64,000 nt of DNA from Candidatus Rokuibacteriota bacterium (lineage in GTDB: Bacteria; Methylomirabilota; Methylomirabilia; Rokubacteriales; CSP1-6). The notes below the pieces were generated by a model that had not been told where the DNA came from, searched no databases, and saw nothing but the letters and a program-made list of their open reading frames with translations. A program made the translations under genes and the position numbers. Location: NCBI GenBank assembly GCA_003220535.1, contig QHSU01000061.1, forward strand, positions 1 through 64,000, written 5' to 3'. Shown here piece by piece: positions 31,906 through 39,917 of this stretch (position 1 is its first letter; each line of letters opens with the position of its first letter).

Positions 31906-33255
31906 ATGGACAATATCCTGGTCGTCGACGACGAACGGAACATCCGTACGCTCTGTTCGCGGGTGCTGGCCGGGGAGCAGATCGAAGTCCACGGGGTCGG
32001 CACCGGCAAGGAAGGTCTTCAGACGGCGGACGACGTGAGCCCCGACCTGGTGCTCCTCGACCTCCGCCTCCCGGACATGGACGGCATCGAGGTGCTTCGA
32101 GCGCTCAAGGTTCGGCACCCCGAGACTGCGGTCATCATCATCACCGGCTTCGGACAAATCCAGAGCGCAGTGGAGGCGATGAAGGCGGGCGCCACCGACT
32201 ATCTCGAGAAGCCCTTCGAGCACCTCGACAAGCTCAAGCTGGCCGTGGCGCGTTCGCTCGAGGAGGTCCGCGCACGCCGAGAGATCCAGCGGCTCCACCG
32301 ACTTCAGGAGAAGGAATATCGCGTCGACCAGCTCATCGGAGACTCCGAGGGCACGCGCCGCCTGCGCGAGCTCATCGGCAAGCTGGCGCGGAGCGAGGCC
32401 GCGACGATCCTGATCCACGGTGAGAGCGGCACCGGAAAGGAGCTGGTCGCGCGGGGCCTGCACTACGAGAGCTCGCGGCGCGATTCTCCCTTCATGGAGG
32501 TCAACTGCGCGGCCATCACTGAGACCCTGTTCGAGAGCGAGCTGTTCGGCCACGAGAAGGGGGCGTTCACCGACGCCAAGGCCGCGAAGAAGGGGCTGAT
32601 GGAGCTGGCCGACCGGGGCACGCTGTTCCTCGACGAGGTCAGCGAGATGTCGCTCAATAGCCAGGCGAAGTTCCTGCGGGTTCTGCAAGAGCGTGTGCTC
32701 CGGCGAGTGGGCGGGACGCGCGATATCAAGGTGGATCTGAGGATCATCGCGGCGACCAACCGCCCGCTCGAGACTCGTGTGAAGGAAGGGCAGTTCCGCG
32801 AGGACCTCTTCTACCGGCTCAACGTGATTCCGATCCACATCCCACCGCTGCGCGAGCGCCGCGACGACATCATGCCGCTCGCTCGGCATTTCGTCGTGGA
32901 CGCGAACACACGCTTCCACAAATCCATCAAAGGCTTCACGCCCGAGGCCGAGCGGCTCATGGCCGGTTATCAGTGGCCTGGCAACGTGCGCGAGCTCCGG
33001 AATCTGATCGAGCGCCTCGTCATCCTCGGGAGCGCGGAGCTCATCGAGCCCCAGCACCTGCCGGTGCAATTCGCCACCCAGGTTCGCCAGCATGTCGTCA
33101 CGGAGTCCTCGACGGACGAACCTCGGACTCTCGCCGAAGTCGAGCGCGCGTACATCGCGCAGATCATGCAGCGCGTGGAGTCCAACAAAAGCAAAGCGGC
33201 GAAAATCCTCGGTATTTCTCGCCAGACTCTCCGCAAGAAATTGATGGAAGAGTGA
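31906..33255 (+). CDS. NtrC-type sigma-54-dependent response regulator
   Basis: 449 residues. Receiver (D52 in LVLLDLRLPDMDG), AAA+ domain (Walker A GESGTGKE, Walker B GTLFLDEV, arginine finger region REDLFYRLNVIPI) and a Fis-type HTH (NKSKAAKILGISRQTLRKKL). The sigma-54-contact loop is GAFTDA rather than GAFTGA, a natural variant in some subgroups. It is expected to activate RpoN promoters; candidates lie upstream of 33522 and 45012. ATG 31906 is preceded at 7 bases by TAATTT, so it may itself be leaderless. The partner kinase is not certain; two large kinases are encoded 8-11 kb downstream. Confidence 0.93.
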   Translation: MDNILVVDDERNIRTLCSRVLAGEQIEVHGVGTGKEGLQTADDVSPDLVLLDLRLPDMDGIEVLRALKVRHPETAVIIITGFGQIQSAVEAMKAGATDYLEKPFEHLDKLKLAVARSLEEVRARREIQRLHRLQEKEYRVDQLIGDSEGTRRLRELIGKLARSEAATILIHGESGTGKELVARGLHYESSRRDSPFMEVNCAAITETLFESELFGHEKGAFTDAKAAKKGLMELADRGTLFLDEVSEMSLNSQAKFLRVLQERVLRRVGGTRDIKVDLRIIAATNRPLETRVKEGQFREDLFYRLNVIPIHIPPLRERRDDIMPLARHFVVDANTRFHKSIKGFTPEAERLMAGYQWPGNVRELRNLIERLVILGSAELIEPQHLPVQFATQVRQHVVTESSTDEPRTLAEVERAYIAQIMQRVESNKSKAAKILGISRQTLRKKLMEE

Positions 33256-33323
33256 CCGGCTCGATCAGTCCGGCGCCACTGGTGAGTTCGTCGCCACTTC
33301 CGGACAGGGCTTCCGGATTGCCC

Positions 33324-33333
33324 CAAGTACTTG
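33324..33333. promoter_or_regulatory. Palindromic CAAGTACTTG, candidate activator site
   Basis: A perfect 10-bp palindrome 131 bases upstream of the -24 GG of the promoter at 33462. A near-copy (CAAGTACCTG) occurs 136 bases upstream of the similar promoter at 44932, so it may be the binding site of the NtrC-type regulator. A second palindrome, CTTTCCGGAAAG, follows at 33344-33355. Confidence 0.45.
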
Positions 33334-33461
33334 AAATTCCATCCTTTCCGGAAAGATTTTTGCCGAGCTCGTGAAATCTTGGCAACTAATCAGCCATTCG
33401 GGCGTCGAACCGGAAATCTAAAATTCGTATATTTCATAGTCGTTTGTGACCTGTTGAGCCC

Positions 33462-33478
33462 TTGGTCTCGCGTTTGCT
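33462..33478 (+). promoter_or_regulatory. Candidate sigma-54 promoter of the Pro/Ala-rich protein
   Basis: TTGGTCTCGCGTTTGCT: GG 33464-33465, 10 bases, GC 33476-33477. Almost the same sequence as the promoter at 44932-44948. The predicted leader to ATG 33522 is about 33 bases. Confidence 0.6.
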
Positions 33479-33521
33479 TCTTCTCGGTGCGAGGTTCGCA
33501 CCCAAACGGCCAGGGGAGAGA

Positions 33522-34910
33522 ATGATGAGACCGACGTTCAGGAAGCTGGAAGTCAAGGACATCGGCAACTTGGAGCAACTGGTCGCCGAGAACGTGGAGG
33601 GGATCGAGCCCGGCCTGAAGGTCGTAGACTCGCGTCTACTGCTCGGCCAGGCCGCGATCGACCTCGTCGGTCTCGACCTCAAGGGCTCGCTGGTGCTCAT
33701 CGCGCTCGACTTCAGCGCCCACGAGGGCCTGCTGCTCAGGGTGATGGACGCGTACTCCTGGTGTCTCGAGTATCCCGACACCATTCGTCGGCTCTATCCA
33801 ATGGCGCAGGTCTCGCCGTCCCGGCCGCCCCGGATCCTGTTCATCGTGGAGAGGCTCACCGATTCGTTCGTGCGAAGGATCAAGCAGCTCAGCTTCCTCG
33901 AGATCGACTGCTTCGAGTTCCGCCATCTCGAGGTGAACGGTGCGTCCATCGTGTACTTCGACCTCGTCGAGCGACTCCGGAAGTCGGTCGGTGAACCGGC
34001 GGTGAACGCGCCGGAGGCGACCGCCCCGGCCGTGATCATCGCAACTCAGCCGAGCGTCGAGCCCGTCAGCCTCGCGGTCGTCGAGTCGGTGCGCGTCGAG
34101 TCGCACGCGGGGGCCGAGCCGGTGTGGGTCGAGCCGCGAAAGGCCGCAGTGGCTCAGCCGCTACGGGTCGAGCCCAAGATCCCGGTCGCCGTAGAGCCGG
34201 AGCGTATCGAGCCACCGATCCCCGTCGTCCTGAGCGCTCCTGCTCCTGTCGCTGAGCCGGTCCCAGTCGTCATGCAGGCACCGCCAGTGATGCTCGAGCG
34301 CGAGAGCGTGCCGTTCGCCGCCGAACCGGCCGCCGCGCTGTCGCCGGTCCCCGAGCCTGAGACGGCCGAGCCGATCCCGCCGCCGCCTGCGCTCGCGCTC
34401 CAGGCGATCGAGGCGACCGCATCGTTGGCCGCCGTCGACTCCGGGACAATCGCCAACGGACAGCAATCGAGGGCAGTCTTCGATCAGCCGGTCATCGAGC
34501 CGGCCCTCAATGAGATCGTCGTGGTGCCGGCCGAGATTCCGGCGCCGGTGAGTGTCCCGGTTGCGGAGACGGTACCCGTGGACGCTCCGGCTGGCCCGGT
34601 CGTGCCCACCGAGCCCCAGATCGCTCCGGCACCGGCGCCGACTCCGCCCGTGTGGGCCAAGCCCCAGACGCCGCCGAGCGGCGGCCGCCCGTACTTCTTC
34701 GCGCAGGCGACGAAAACCGCGTCGCCGGTCGAGGCCCCAGCCGTCGCGACCGCGGTGGCGGCGCCCGTCGAGCAGCCCGCGCAGACCGTCGCCAACAAGG
34801 TCGGGGTTGCAGTGGACGACCGCCCGGAGCTCGAGTCGTTGAGCTTCCCGAAGGACGGTCTGTCCCGCCAGTGGCTGGAGTTCCTCAGCCAGCTCGGCGC
34901 GACCAAGTGA
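33522..34910 (+). CDS. Two-part protein: nuclease-like N-terminal domain plus Pro/Ala/Val/Glu-rich tail
   Basis: 462 residues. Residues 1-165 look globular: NLEQLVAENVEGIEPGLKVV, then LGQAAIDLVGLDLKGSLVLIALD and LLLRVMDAYSWCLEYPDTIRRLYP. This resembles the NucS/DUF91 restriction-endonuclease-like fold (acidic residues in the two strands, then a helix), though the catalytic lysine is not obvious. Residues 170-420 are a low-complexity linker rich in P, A, V and E, unlikely to be folded. The last 45 residues (RPELESLSFPKDGLSRQWLEFLSQL) are a short conserved-looking end. Driven by a sigma-54-type promoter and first of the operon with the HD-GYP regulator. Function unknown. Confidence 0.75.
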   Translation: MMRPTFRKLEVKDIGNLEQLVAENVEGIEPGLKVVDSRLLLGQAAIDLVGLDLKGSLVLIALDFSAHEGLLLRVMDAYSWCLEYPDTIRRLYPMAQVSPSRPPRILFIVERLTDSFVRRIKQLSFLEIDCFEFRHLEVNGASIVYFDLVERLRKSVGEPAVNAPEATAPAVIIATQPSVEPVSLAVVESVRVESHAGAEPVWVEPRKAAVAQPLRVEPKIPVAVEPERIEPPIPVVLSAPAPVAEPVPVVMQAPPVMLERESVPFAAEPAAALSPVPEPETAEPIPPPPALALQAIEATASLAAVDSGTIANGQQSRAVFDQPVIEPALNEIVVVPAEIPAPVSVPVAETVPVDAPAGPVVPTEPQIAPAPAPTPPVWAKPQTPPSGGRPYFFAQATKTASPVEAPAVATAVAAPVEQPAQTVANKVGVAVDDRPELESLSFPKDGLSRQWLEFLSQLGATK

Positions 34911-34921
34911 AGGATTCCCCG

Positions 34922-36484
34922 GTGACGACCACGATCAACGGCGAGACGCAGGTGCCCGGCGGCCCTCAGGCCGACCGTCTGCGCGTCCTCCTGGTCGACG
35001 ACAACGCCTCCGTCCTGCGATTCCTGGCCTCGGCGTTCTCGGCGAACCAGTGTCAGGTCACGACCGCGTCGACCGCGGAGCTGGCGCTCGAGCAGCTGAG
35101 CGACGACCCCTTCGACCTCGTGGTGTCCGACATCAAGATGCCGGGTCTGAGCGGGCTCGATCTGCTCCGTGCGGTCAAAGGCAAGCAGCCGGGAACGCCC
35201 GTCGTGTTGATCACCGGCGTGCCCTCGGTCAACTCCGCGGTGTTCGGCCTGCGCCACGGCGCGTACGACTACTTGCCCAAGCCGTTCTCCGTCACCGAGG
35301 TGAAGGACCTCATCAAACGCCTCCGCCGGGACCGGGCCGATGGCAACGGCAACGTCAACTATCCCGCGGGGCTGACTGAGGAGCTGGCGAGGCGACAGGG
35401 CGGCGTCCAAGCGATCTCCCGGATCGGTGAGGTCGCGTTGCAGGGGCTCGAGCCGAGCGTGTTCGCCGAGAAGGTGCTCGAGTACACGATGCAGAGCCTC
35501 CGGAGCGACGGCGCGCTCATGCTGCTCCGCGACCAGGGAGGGCAATTCAACGCGAGCCGGAAGGGCGAGCCGTCGCTGGTCGGCCAGATCCTGACGCTCC
35601 TGCATGCGTCGTTCGGCGACGTCGTCAAGACCGGCGGCCGCGAGACGTTCCTGCTGACGAAGCGGGAGCACGGCTTCGAGGCGCTCGCGGCGCTGGTCCC
35701 GGGGGTCGGCGACGCGATGGGCATCCTCTGTATCGGCCGCAACGCCAACAATGGGGCCTTCCTGCCGGACGAGAAGGCGCTCCTGCTCGGCTACGCCCAG
35801 ACCACCGCGGTCGCCCTCCAGAAGCTCCTCCTGCGCGAGAACCTCGAAAAGAACCTGATCGACACGATCTCCTCGTTCGTCATCGCGCTCGAGTCGAAAG
35901 ACCCGTACCTCAAGGGCCACTCCGCCCGGGTGTCCATGTACTCCGGGGAGCTCGCGACGGTCATGGGCATTCCGCCGGCCGAGGTGGTCCTGATGAGCCG
36001 GGCCGGGATGCTGCACGATCTCGGCAAGCTGGTCATCATGGACAATATCCTCCGCAAGCCACGGCAGCTGACCGAGGAGGAGTTCGAGCTGATCCGCACC
36101 CATCCGGTGGTCGGCGACAAGATCCTCAAGCCGCTCCGCTTCCTCGCGTGCGAGGCCAAAGCGGTGCGTCACCACCACGAGCGCTACGACGGAAAGGGTT
36201 ATCCGGACGGGCTCAAAGGCGACGACATTCCACTCATCGCGCGGGTCGTGACCGTTGCCGACGCGTTCGACGCGATGACGTCGGACCGCCCGTACCGGAG
36301 CAAGCGGCCGCTGGCGGTGGCGCTGGAGGAAATCGGACGCGGCGCCGGCACGCAGTTCGATCCGATTGCCGCCGACGCGTTCTCGACGATCCCGCTGGCG
36401 CGACTCGAGCAGATCAGCCGGCATCTCGACGTGCTGTCCGCGGCGATCGACGCCCCTCTTCCGCCGCTGGTGGAAGTGCATTGA
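34922..36484 (+). CDS. HD-GYP response regulator (putative c-di-GMP phosphodiesterase)
   Basis: 520 residues. Receiver domain with D70 (LVVSDIKMPG) and KPFS, a GAF-like middle (residues 150-310) and an HD-GYP domain with MLHDLGKL, HHHERYDGKGYPDGL and VADAFDAMTSDRPYR. It should hydrolyse cyclic di-GMP to pGpG or GMP, turning down surface-attachment programmes. GTG 34922 has AAGGA at 7 bases; an alternative GTG 34907 overlaps the preceding stop. It follows the Pro/Ala-rich gene directly. Confidence 0.92.
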   Translation: MTTTINGETQVPGGPQADRLRVLLVDDNASVLRFLASAFSANQCQVTTASTAELALEQLSDDPFDLVVSDIKMPGLSGLDLLRAVKGKQPGTPVVLITGVPSVNSAVFGLRHGAYDYLPKPFSVTEVKDLIKRLRRDRADGNGNVNYPAGLTEELARRQGGVQAISRIGEVALQGLEPSVFAEKVLEYTMQSLRSDGALMLLRDQGGQFNASRKGEPSLVGQILTLLHASFGDVVKTGGRETFLLTKREHGFEALAALVPGVGDAMGILCIGRNANNGAFLPDEKALLLGYAQTTAVALQKLLLRENLEKNLIDTISSFVIALESKDPYLKGHSARVSMYSGELATVMGIPPAEVVLMSRAGMLHDLGKLVIMDNILRKPRQLTEEEFELIRTHPVVGDKILKPLRFLACEAKAVRHHHERYDGKGYPDGLKGDDIPLIARVVTVADAFDAMTSDRPYRSKRPLAVALEEIGRGAGTQFDPIAADAFSTIPLARLEQISRHLDVLSAAIDAPLPPLVEVH

Positions 36485-36861
36485 CGGAGTCGGCCCGGTC
36501 GAAGATTCTCGTCGTCGACGACGCGGGTCCGGTCGTCATCCTCTGCGTCAACGTGCTGCAGGCCCTGGGCTACGCGATCCGGGCCGCGAACCGGGGCGAA
36601 ACGGCGATCGAGCTCTGCCGCAAGGAGCCGTTCGACCTCCTCGTGGTCGACTACAAGATGCCGGGGATGAACGGGTTCGAAGTGCTCGAGCAGGCACGCC
36701 AGATCCGCCCCCGCATGGCGTGCATGCTCATGACCGCCCACGGGACGCCCGACATCATCAACGAGGCGACGCGCCTTGGATTCGACTACATCCTGTTGAA
36801 GCCGTTCACGCCGTCGGAGCTGCGCGGGGCGGTCGACAAGGTCCTCGCGAGCCGAGCCTAG
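36481..36861 (+). CDS. Single-domain response regulator
   Basis: 126 residues from TTG 36481, which overlaps the HD-GYP stop (TTGA). Receiver only: acidic pair D13/D14, D57 (LLVVDYKMPGMNG), T (MTAHGT) and K (LLKPFT). No output domain. As a CheY-like diffusible receiver it could relay phosphate between the large kinases and the HD-GYP protein. Confidence 0.9.
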   Translation: MTESARSKILVVDDAGPVVILCVNVLQALGYAIRAANRGETAIELCRKEPFDLLVVDYKMPGMNGFEVLEQARQIRPRMACMLMTAHGTPDIINEATRLGFDYILLKPFTPSELRGAVDKVLASRA

Positions 36862-36872
36862 GAGAGGGCGGG

Positions 36873-37667
36873 GTGCAGCCCAGCGCGCCCGCGACCGTGG
36901 CGTCGGGAGCGGCGGGATTCATCATGAAGGCCGCGGTCGTCGCGCTCCGTTGGTGGCTGGATCGGATGCTCTCGATCGGCTACGGCGTGGTCGACGACTA
37001 CGTGTACCCGCGCTTCAACCACTACCGGAGGCTCCAGGCGGAGGTCCACGAGCTGGTCGCCGCCGCGATGCCTCCGGCGGTCGAGCGACGGGACATCAGG
37101 GTGCTGGACGTGGCGTGCGGTCCCGGCAACTTCACGTGCGCGCTGGCCGAGGCCGGGTTCACCGTCACGGGGCTGGACTCCTACGCCGCGCTGGTCGAGG
37201 TGGCGAAGGAGAAGCGCCGGGCGAGGCACCTGTCGAACCTGGCCTTTCGGCACGGCGACCTCACCCGGGGCAACACGTTCCGCGACGGCAGCTTCGACCA
37301 GGTCGTCAGCATCCACACCCTCTACGTGCACCCGACGCCGGAGCGACTGCTTCGAGAGGCGCACCGGGTGCTCAAGCCCGGCGGGCACGCGGTGTTCGTG
37401 AATCATACGCGACAGATCGGGCAGTGGTCGACGTTGCGGGAGATCGGCCGCCGCGACGGCCTGGGCGCGGCGCTCCACGGGCTCTTGTGGGTGCTACCCA
37501 ACTCGATCTTCGAGGCAGCCCGCCAGCGGGTCGGGCCTCACTATTGGGACGAAGAGACGTTTTCGACCCAGCTGCGACGGACGGGATTCTCGGTGCTGGA
37601 GATGCGGAGAACGTTCCTCGGCGGCGTCAGCCTCCTGGTGTGGGCGCGGAAGAGCGCTGAGAACTAA
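36873..37667 (+). CDS. Class I SAM-dependent methyltransferase
   Basis: 264 residues from GTG 36873 (AGGAGAG about 8 bases ahead). Motif I VLDVACGPGNFTCALAEAG, motif II/post I GLDSYAALVEVAK and motif III YVHPTPERLLREAHRVLKPGGHAVFVNH are present. An N-terminal helix of ~30 residues (WWLDRMLSIGYGVVDDYVYP) precedes the fold. It is a tandem paralogue of the next gene (same organisation and the same C-terminal FLGG/LSG-hydrophobic ending), suggesting two related methylation steps. Substrate unknown. Confidence 0.85.
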   Translation: MQPSAPATVASGAAGFIMKAAVVALRWWLDRMLSIGYGVVDDYVYPRFNHYRRLQAEVHELVAAAMPPAVERRDIRVLDVACGPGNFTCALAEAGFTVTGLDSYAALVEVAKEKRRARHLSNLAFRHGDLTRGNTFRDGSFDQVVSIHTLYVHPTPERLLREAHRVLKPGGHAVFVNHTRQIGQWSTLREIGRRDGLGAALHGLLWVLPNSIFEAARQRVGPHYWDEETFSTQLRRTGFSVLEMRRTFLGGVSLLVWARKSAEN

Positions 37668-37754
37668 GTGCGTCGTGGGGAGATCGGGCGGTCCCCATCG
37701 CAGCCTGTCGCCGGCCTTTCGCCGGGCGCGTCCGCGGAGCGGGCGGGAGATCGT

Positions 37755-38468
37755 ATGCCTTTTCGGGAAGCGCTCGAGCACATGATCGCCGTCACGTACG
37801 GCGTCACCTACGACGCCGTCGTGACCCGCTTCCCTCCCTACGAGGCCATGCTCGAGGAGATCGTCGCGTTCGTCGCTCGTTCGGGCCCCGACGGCACGGC
37901 GCCGCGCGCGATCCGCGTGCTCGACGTCGCGTGCGGGATCGGGAACGTCAGCCTTCGGCTCGCGCACGAAGGCTACTCGGTCGTCGGGATCGACGGCGTG
38001 AAGCACCTGGTCGAGATCGCGCGCGAGAAGAACACGCGCCGCGGGACGAACCTGACGTTCCAGCACCTCGACGTCGCGCGCGACGCGGTGCCGGGGGCGG
38101 GGAGCTTCGACGTGCTGGTGAGCATGCACACGCTGTACTGGCATCCGGATCCGCGAGCGCTGCTCGACGCCTGCCGGCGCGCGCTGAAGCCGGGCGGGCA
38201 CGCGATCTTCCTGACCTACGGCCGTCCGGCGCGCGTGATGCGGACGTTCAGCGAGGTGCGGGCGGCGGAAGGGCTGGGCGCCGCCGTGCGCGCCCTGCGC
38301 TGGCTCCTGCCGACCATGGCCTTCGAGTTCTTCCGGGAGAGCGAACGCCGGTATCTGGGCGCGGCCGAGTTCCACGAGGTGCTCGGCCGCGCCGGATTTG
38401 AGGTCCTCGAGGCCCGCCAGACGTTTCTGTCGGGCTTGAGCCATCTCGCGTGGTGCCGGACGACCTGA
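37755..38468 (+). CDS. Class I SAM-dependent methyltransferase, paralogue of the preceding gene
   Basis: 237 residues from ATG 37755 with GGGAG ahead; a longer GTG start at 37668 directly after the preceding TAA would add 29 Pro/Gly-rich residues unlike the paralogue. Motif I VLDVACGIGNVSLRLAHEG, then IDGVKHLVEIAREKN and YWHPDPRALLDACRRALKPGGHAIFLTYGR. The N-terminal segment YGVTYDAVVTRFPPYEAML aligns with the first paralogue's YGVVDDYVYPRFNHYRRL. Substrate unknown. Confidence 0.83.
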   Translation: MPFREALEHMIAVTYGVTYDAVVTRFPPYEAMLEEIVAFVARSGPDGTAPRAIRVLDVACGIGNVSLRLAHEGYSVVGIDGVKHLVEIAREKNTRRGTNLTFQHLDVARDAVPGAGSFDVLVSMHTLYWHPDPRALLDACRRALKPGGHAIFLTYGRPARVMRTFSEVRAAEGLGAAVRALRWLLPTMAFEFFRESERRYLGAAEFHEVLGRAGFEVLEARQTFLSGLSHLAWCRTT

Positions 38469-38525
38469 GCCGGTAGCACGCTGCGCCGGGGCCGCCCGGA
38501 TCATGCGTCGAAGGAGTGGGGTGCG

Positions 38526-39227
38526 ATGAAGACGCGCGTCGGTTTGATCGTGCTGCTCGTGGTGTTCTCAGTTCTCGGGCCCACGCTCGGAACGAGCGAG
38601 GGGGGTGGGCTCGGGGCCCACGGCAAGGACGTGGTGCTATATGAGCTGAACGAGCAGGCGCAGTTCACCGCGACGAACCACCGCATGGCCACGTCCGGAC
38701 TCGAAGGGAAGGCCAGGCGCGGGACGCCGCTGTGCACCGAGGGGCTGATGGCCCACGCCGAGTTGGTGTTCGCCCAGCTCCAAATCATCGTGAAGGACGC
38801 GAGCCGGTGTACGGTCGTGGCCTTCGGGACGAGCGACCTGGACCTGAACACTTTGCAGGGCACGATCGACGGTCAGCTCTACGTCGTCGTCAACAGCGAC
38901 AGGACCAACCTCACCGATGCTGCCGAGCTGAGGGTTATGACCGGCATGTTTCGCGGCACGATCGAGGTGACGGATCCCGCGATCATCACGATCAAGGACG
39001 GCACGTTCGAACCGACCGGCTTGATCGGAGTCGACGCCAGGAGCGCTTGGTGTCCGGACTTCGGAATCTGCGAAGCGCCGTTCACGGGAAAGTTCAGGAT
39101 GCCGTTCAAGGTCCATCGCATCGCGGTCTACAAGAAGGACAATGGCCACCTCGTGCCGGTGCTCCCGGACGAGCGTGCGCTGGGGGACCCCACCGTGCGC
39201 CTTGAGATCACGTTCGTCGACGACTAA
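38526..39227 (+). CDS. Secreted protein, paralogue of 45012-45728
   Basis: 233 residues, ATG behind GAAGGAG. Signal peptide GLIVLLVVFSVLGPTLG. The mature chain shares with the protein at 45012 the pattern VLYELNE, GTPLCTEGLM, CTVVAFGTSDLDL, LYVVVNSD, AELRVMTGMFRG and a closing FTGKFRMPF ... GDPTVRLEITF. Four cysteines fall in two pairs (one GTPLC pair plus CPDFGIC), so disulfides are likely. Probably a periplasmic or surface all-beta protein. No known domain. Unlike its paralogue it has no visible sigma-54 promoter. Confidence 0.7.
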   Translation: MKTRVGLIVLLVVFSVLGPTLGTSEGGGLGAHGKDVVLYELNEQAQFTATNHRMATSGLEGKARRGTPLCTEGLMAHAELVFAQLQIIVKDASRCTVVAFGTSDLDLNTLQGTIDGQLYVVVNSDRTNLTDAAELRVMTGMFRGTIEVTDPAIITIKDGTFEPTGLIGVDARSAWCPDFGICEAPFTGKFRMPFKVHRIAVYKKDNGHLVPVLPDERALGDPTVRLEITFVDD

Positions 39228-39239
39228 CGCGGGCGGGGA

Positions 39240-39917
39240 ATGATCGGCGTGGAAGAGATGCCGCACGTATCATCGAAGCCGGGTCCGGGGATGGCGCGCC
39301 GCCTGGGCGTGGTCTCGCGGGGGACGCGCGTCTATCTCCGGACCCTGCGACCGGAGGACCTCGAGTATCTCTCCGAGTGGGCCGAGAACGCCTTCATCGA
39401 GCGCATGGTCGGCAGCGAGTTCCTGAACACGTACAAGCACGTCTACGACAAGGACCCCTCGTTCTACGAGGCCTGCCTGATGGATTCGACGCAGGTTGTC
39501 CTGATGATCGAGGCCCGGCCGGAGTGGCCGAAGCCCCTCGGGCTGGCGCGGCTCTTCAACATCCACCTCCTGGAGGGGTACGCGTTCCTCGAGGTCATGC
39601 TGACCGACGCAAAAGCGATCCGCCGTGGATTTGGTGTGGAGGCGGGCAAGCTCATCTCGTACTATGGGGTGGACGTGCTGGGGCTCCGGCGCATCGAGGC
39701 GAAAGTGTACGAATACAACCGTCTGAGCGCCAACTCGCTGCGGCGCAATGGCTTCCGGCAGGAGGGCATCCTCCGGAAGGCCGGATACCAGGACGGTCAG
39801 TGCTGGGACATGCTCGTCTTCGGCATCCTGGAGCAGGAGATCGAGCAGCAGCGCAAGAAGGACCGGGTCTATCTCCCTCTCGAAGGTGCCGAGGGGGACA
39901 CGCGTGACGCTACATAA
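39240..39917 (+). CDS. GNAT acetyltransferase (RimJ/RimL-like)
   Basis: 225 residues. TRVYLRTLRPEDLEYLSEWAEN is the usual RimL-type start, FLEVMLTDAKAIRRGFGVEAGKLI contains the acetyl-CoA loop (R-R-G-F-G-V-E-A), and RIEAKVYEYNRLSANSLRRNGFRQEGILRKAGYQDG is the classical protein/antibiotic acetyltransferase end. The last 25 residues are a charged extension. Its end overlaps the next kinase start by 14 bases. The substrate may be a protein N-terminus. Confidence 0.85.
   Translation: MIGVEEMPHVSSKPGPGMARRLGVVSRGTRVYLRTLRPEDLEYLSEWAENAFIERMVGSEFLNTYKHVYDKDPSFYEACLMDSTQVVLMIEARPEWPKPLGLARLFNIHLLEGYAFLEVMLTDAKAIRRGFGVEAGKLISYYGVDVLGLRRIEAKVYEYNRLSANSLRRNGFRQEGILRKAGYQDGQCWDMLVFGILEQEIEQQRKKDRVYLPLEGAEGDTRDAT

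Noticed and set aside
34484..36481. 665-codon minus-strand frame over the HD-GYP regulator
   Set aside because: Antisense to a gene with all HD-GYP motifs; no domain of its own.
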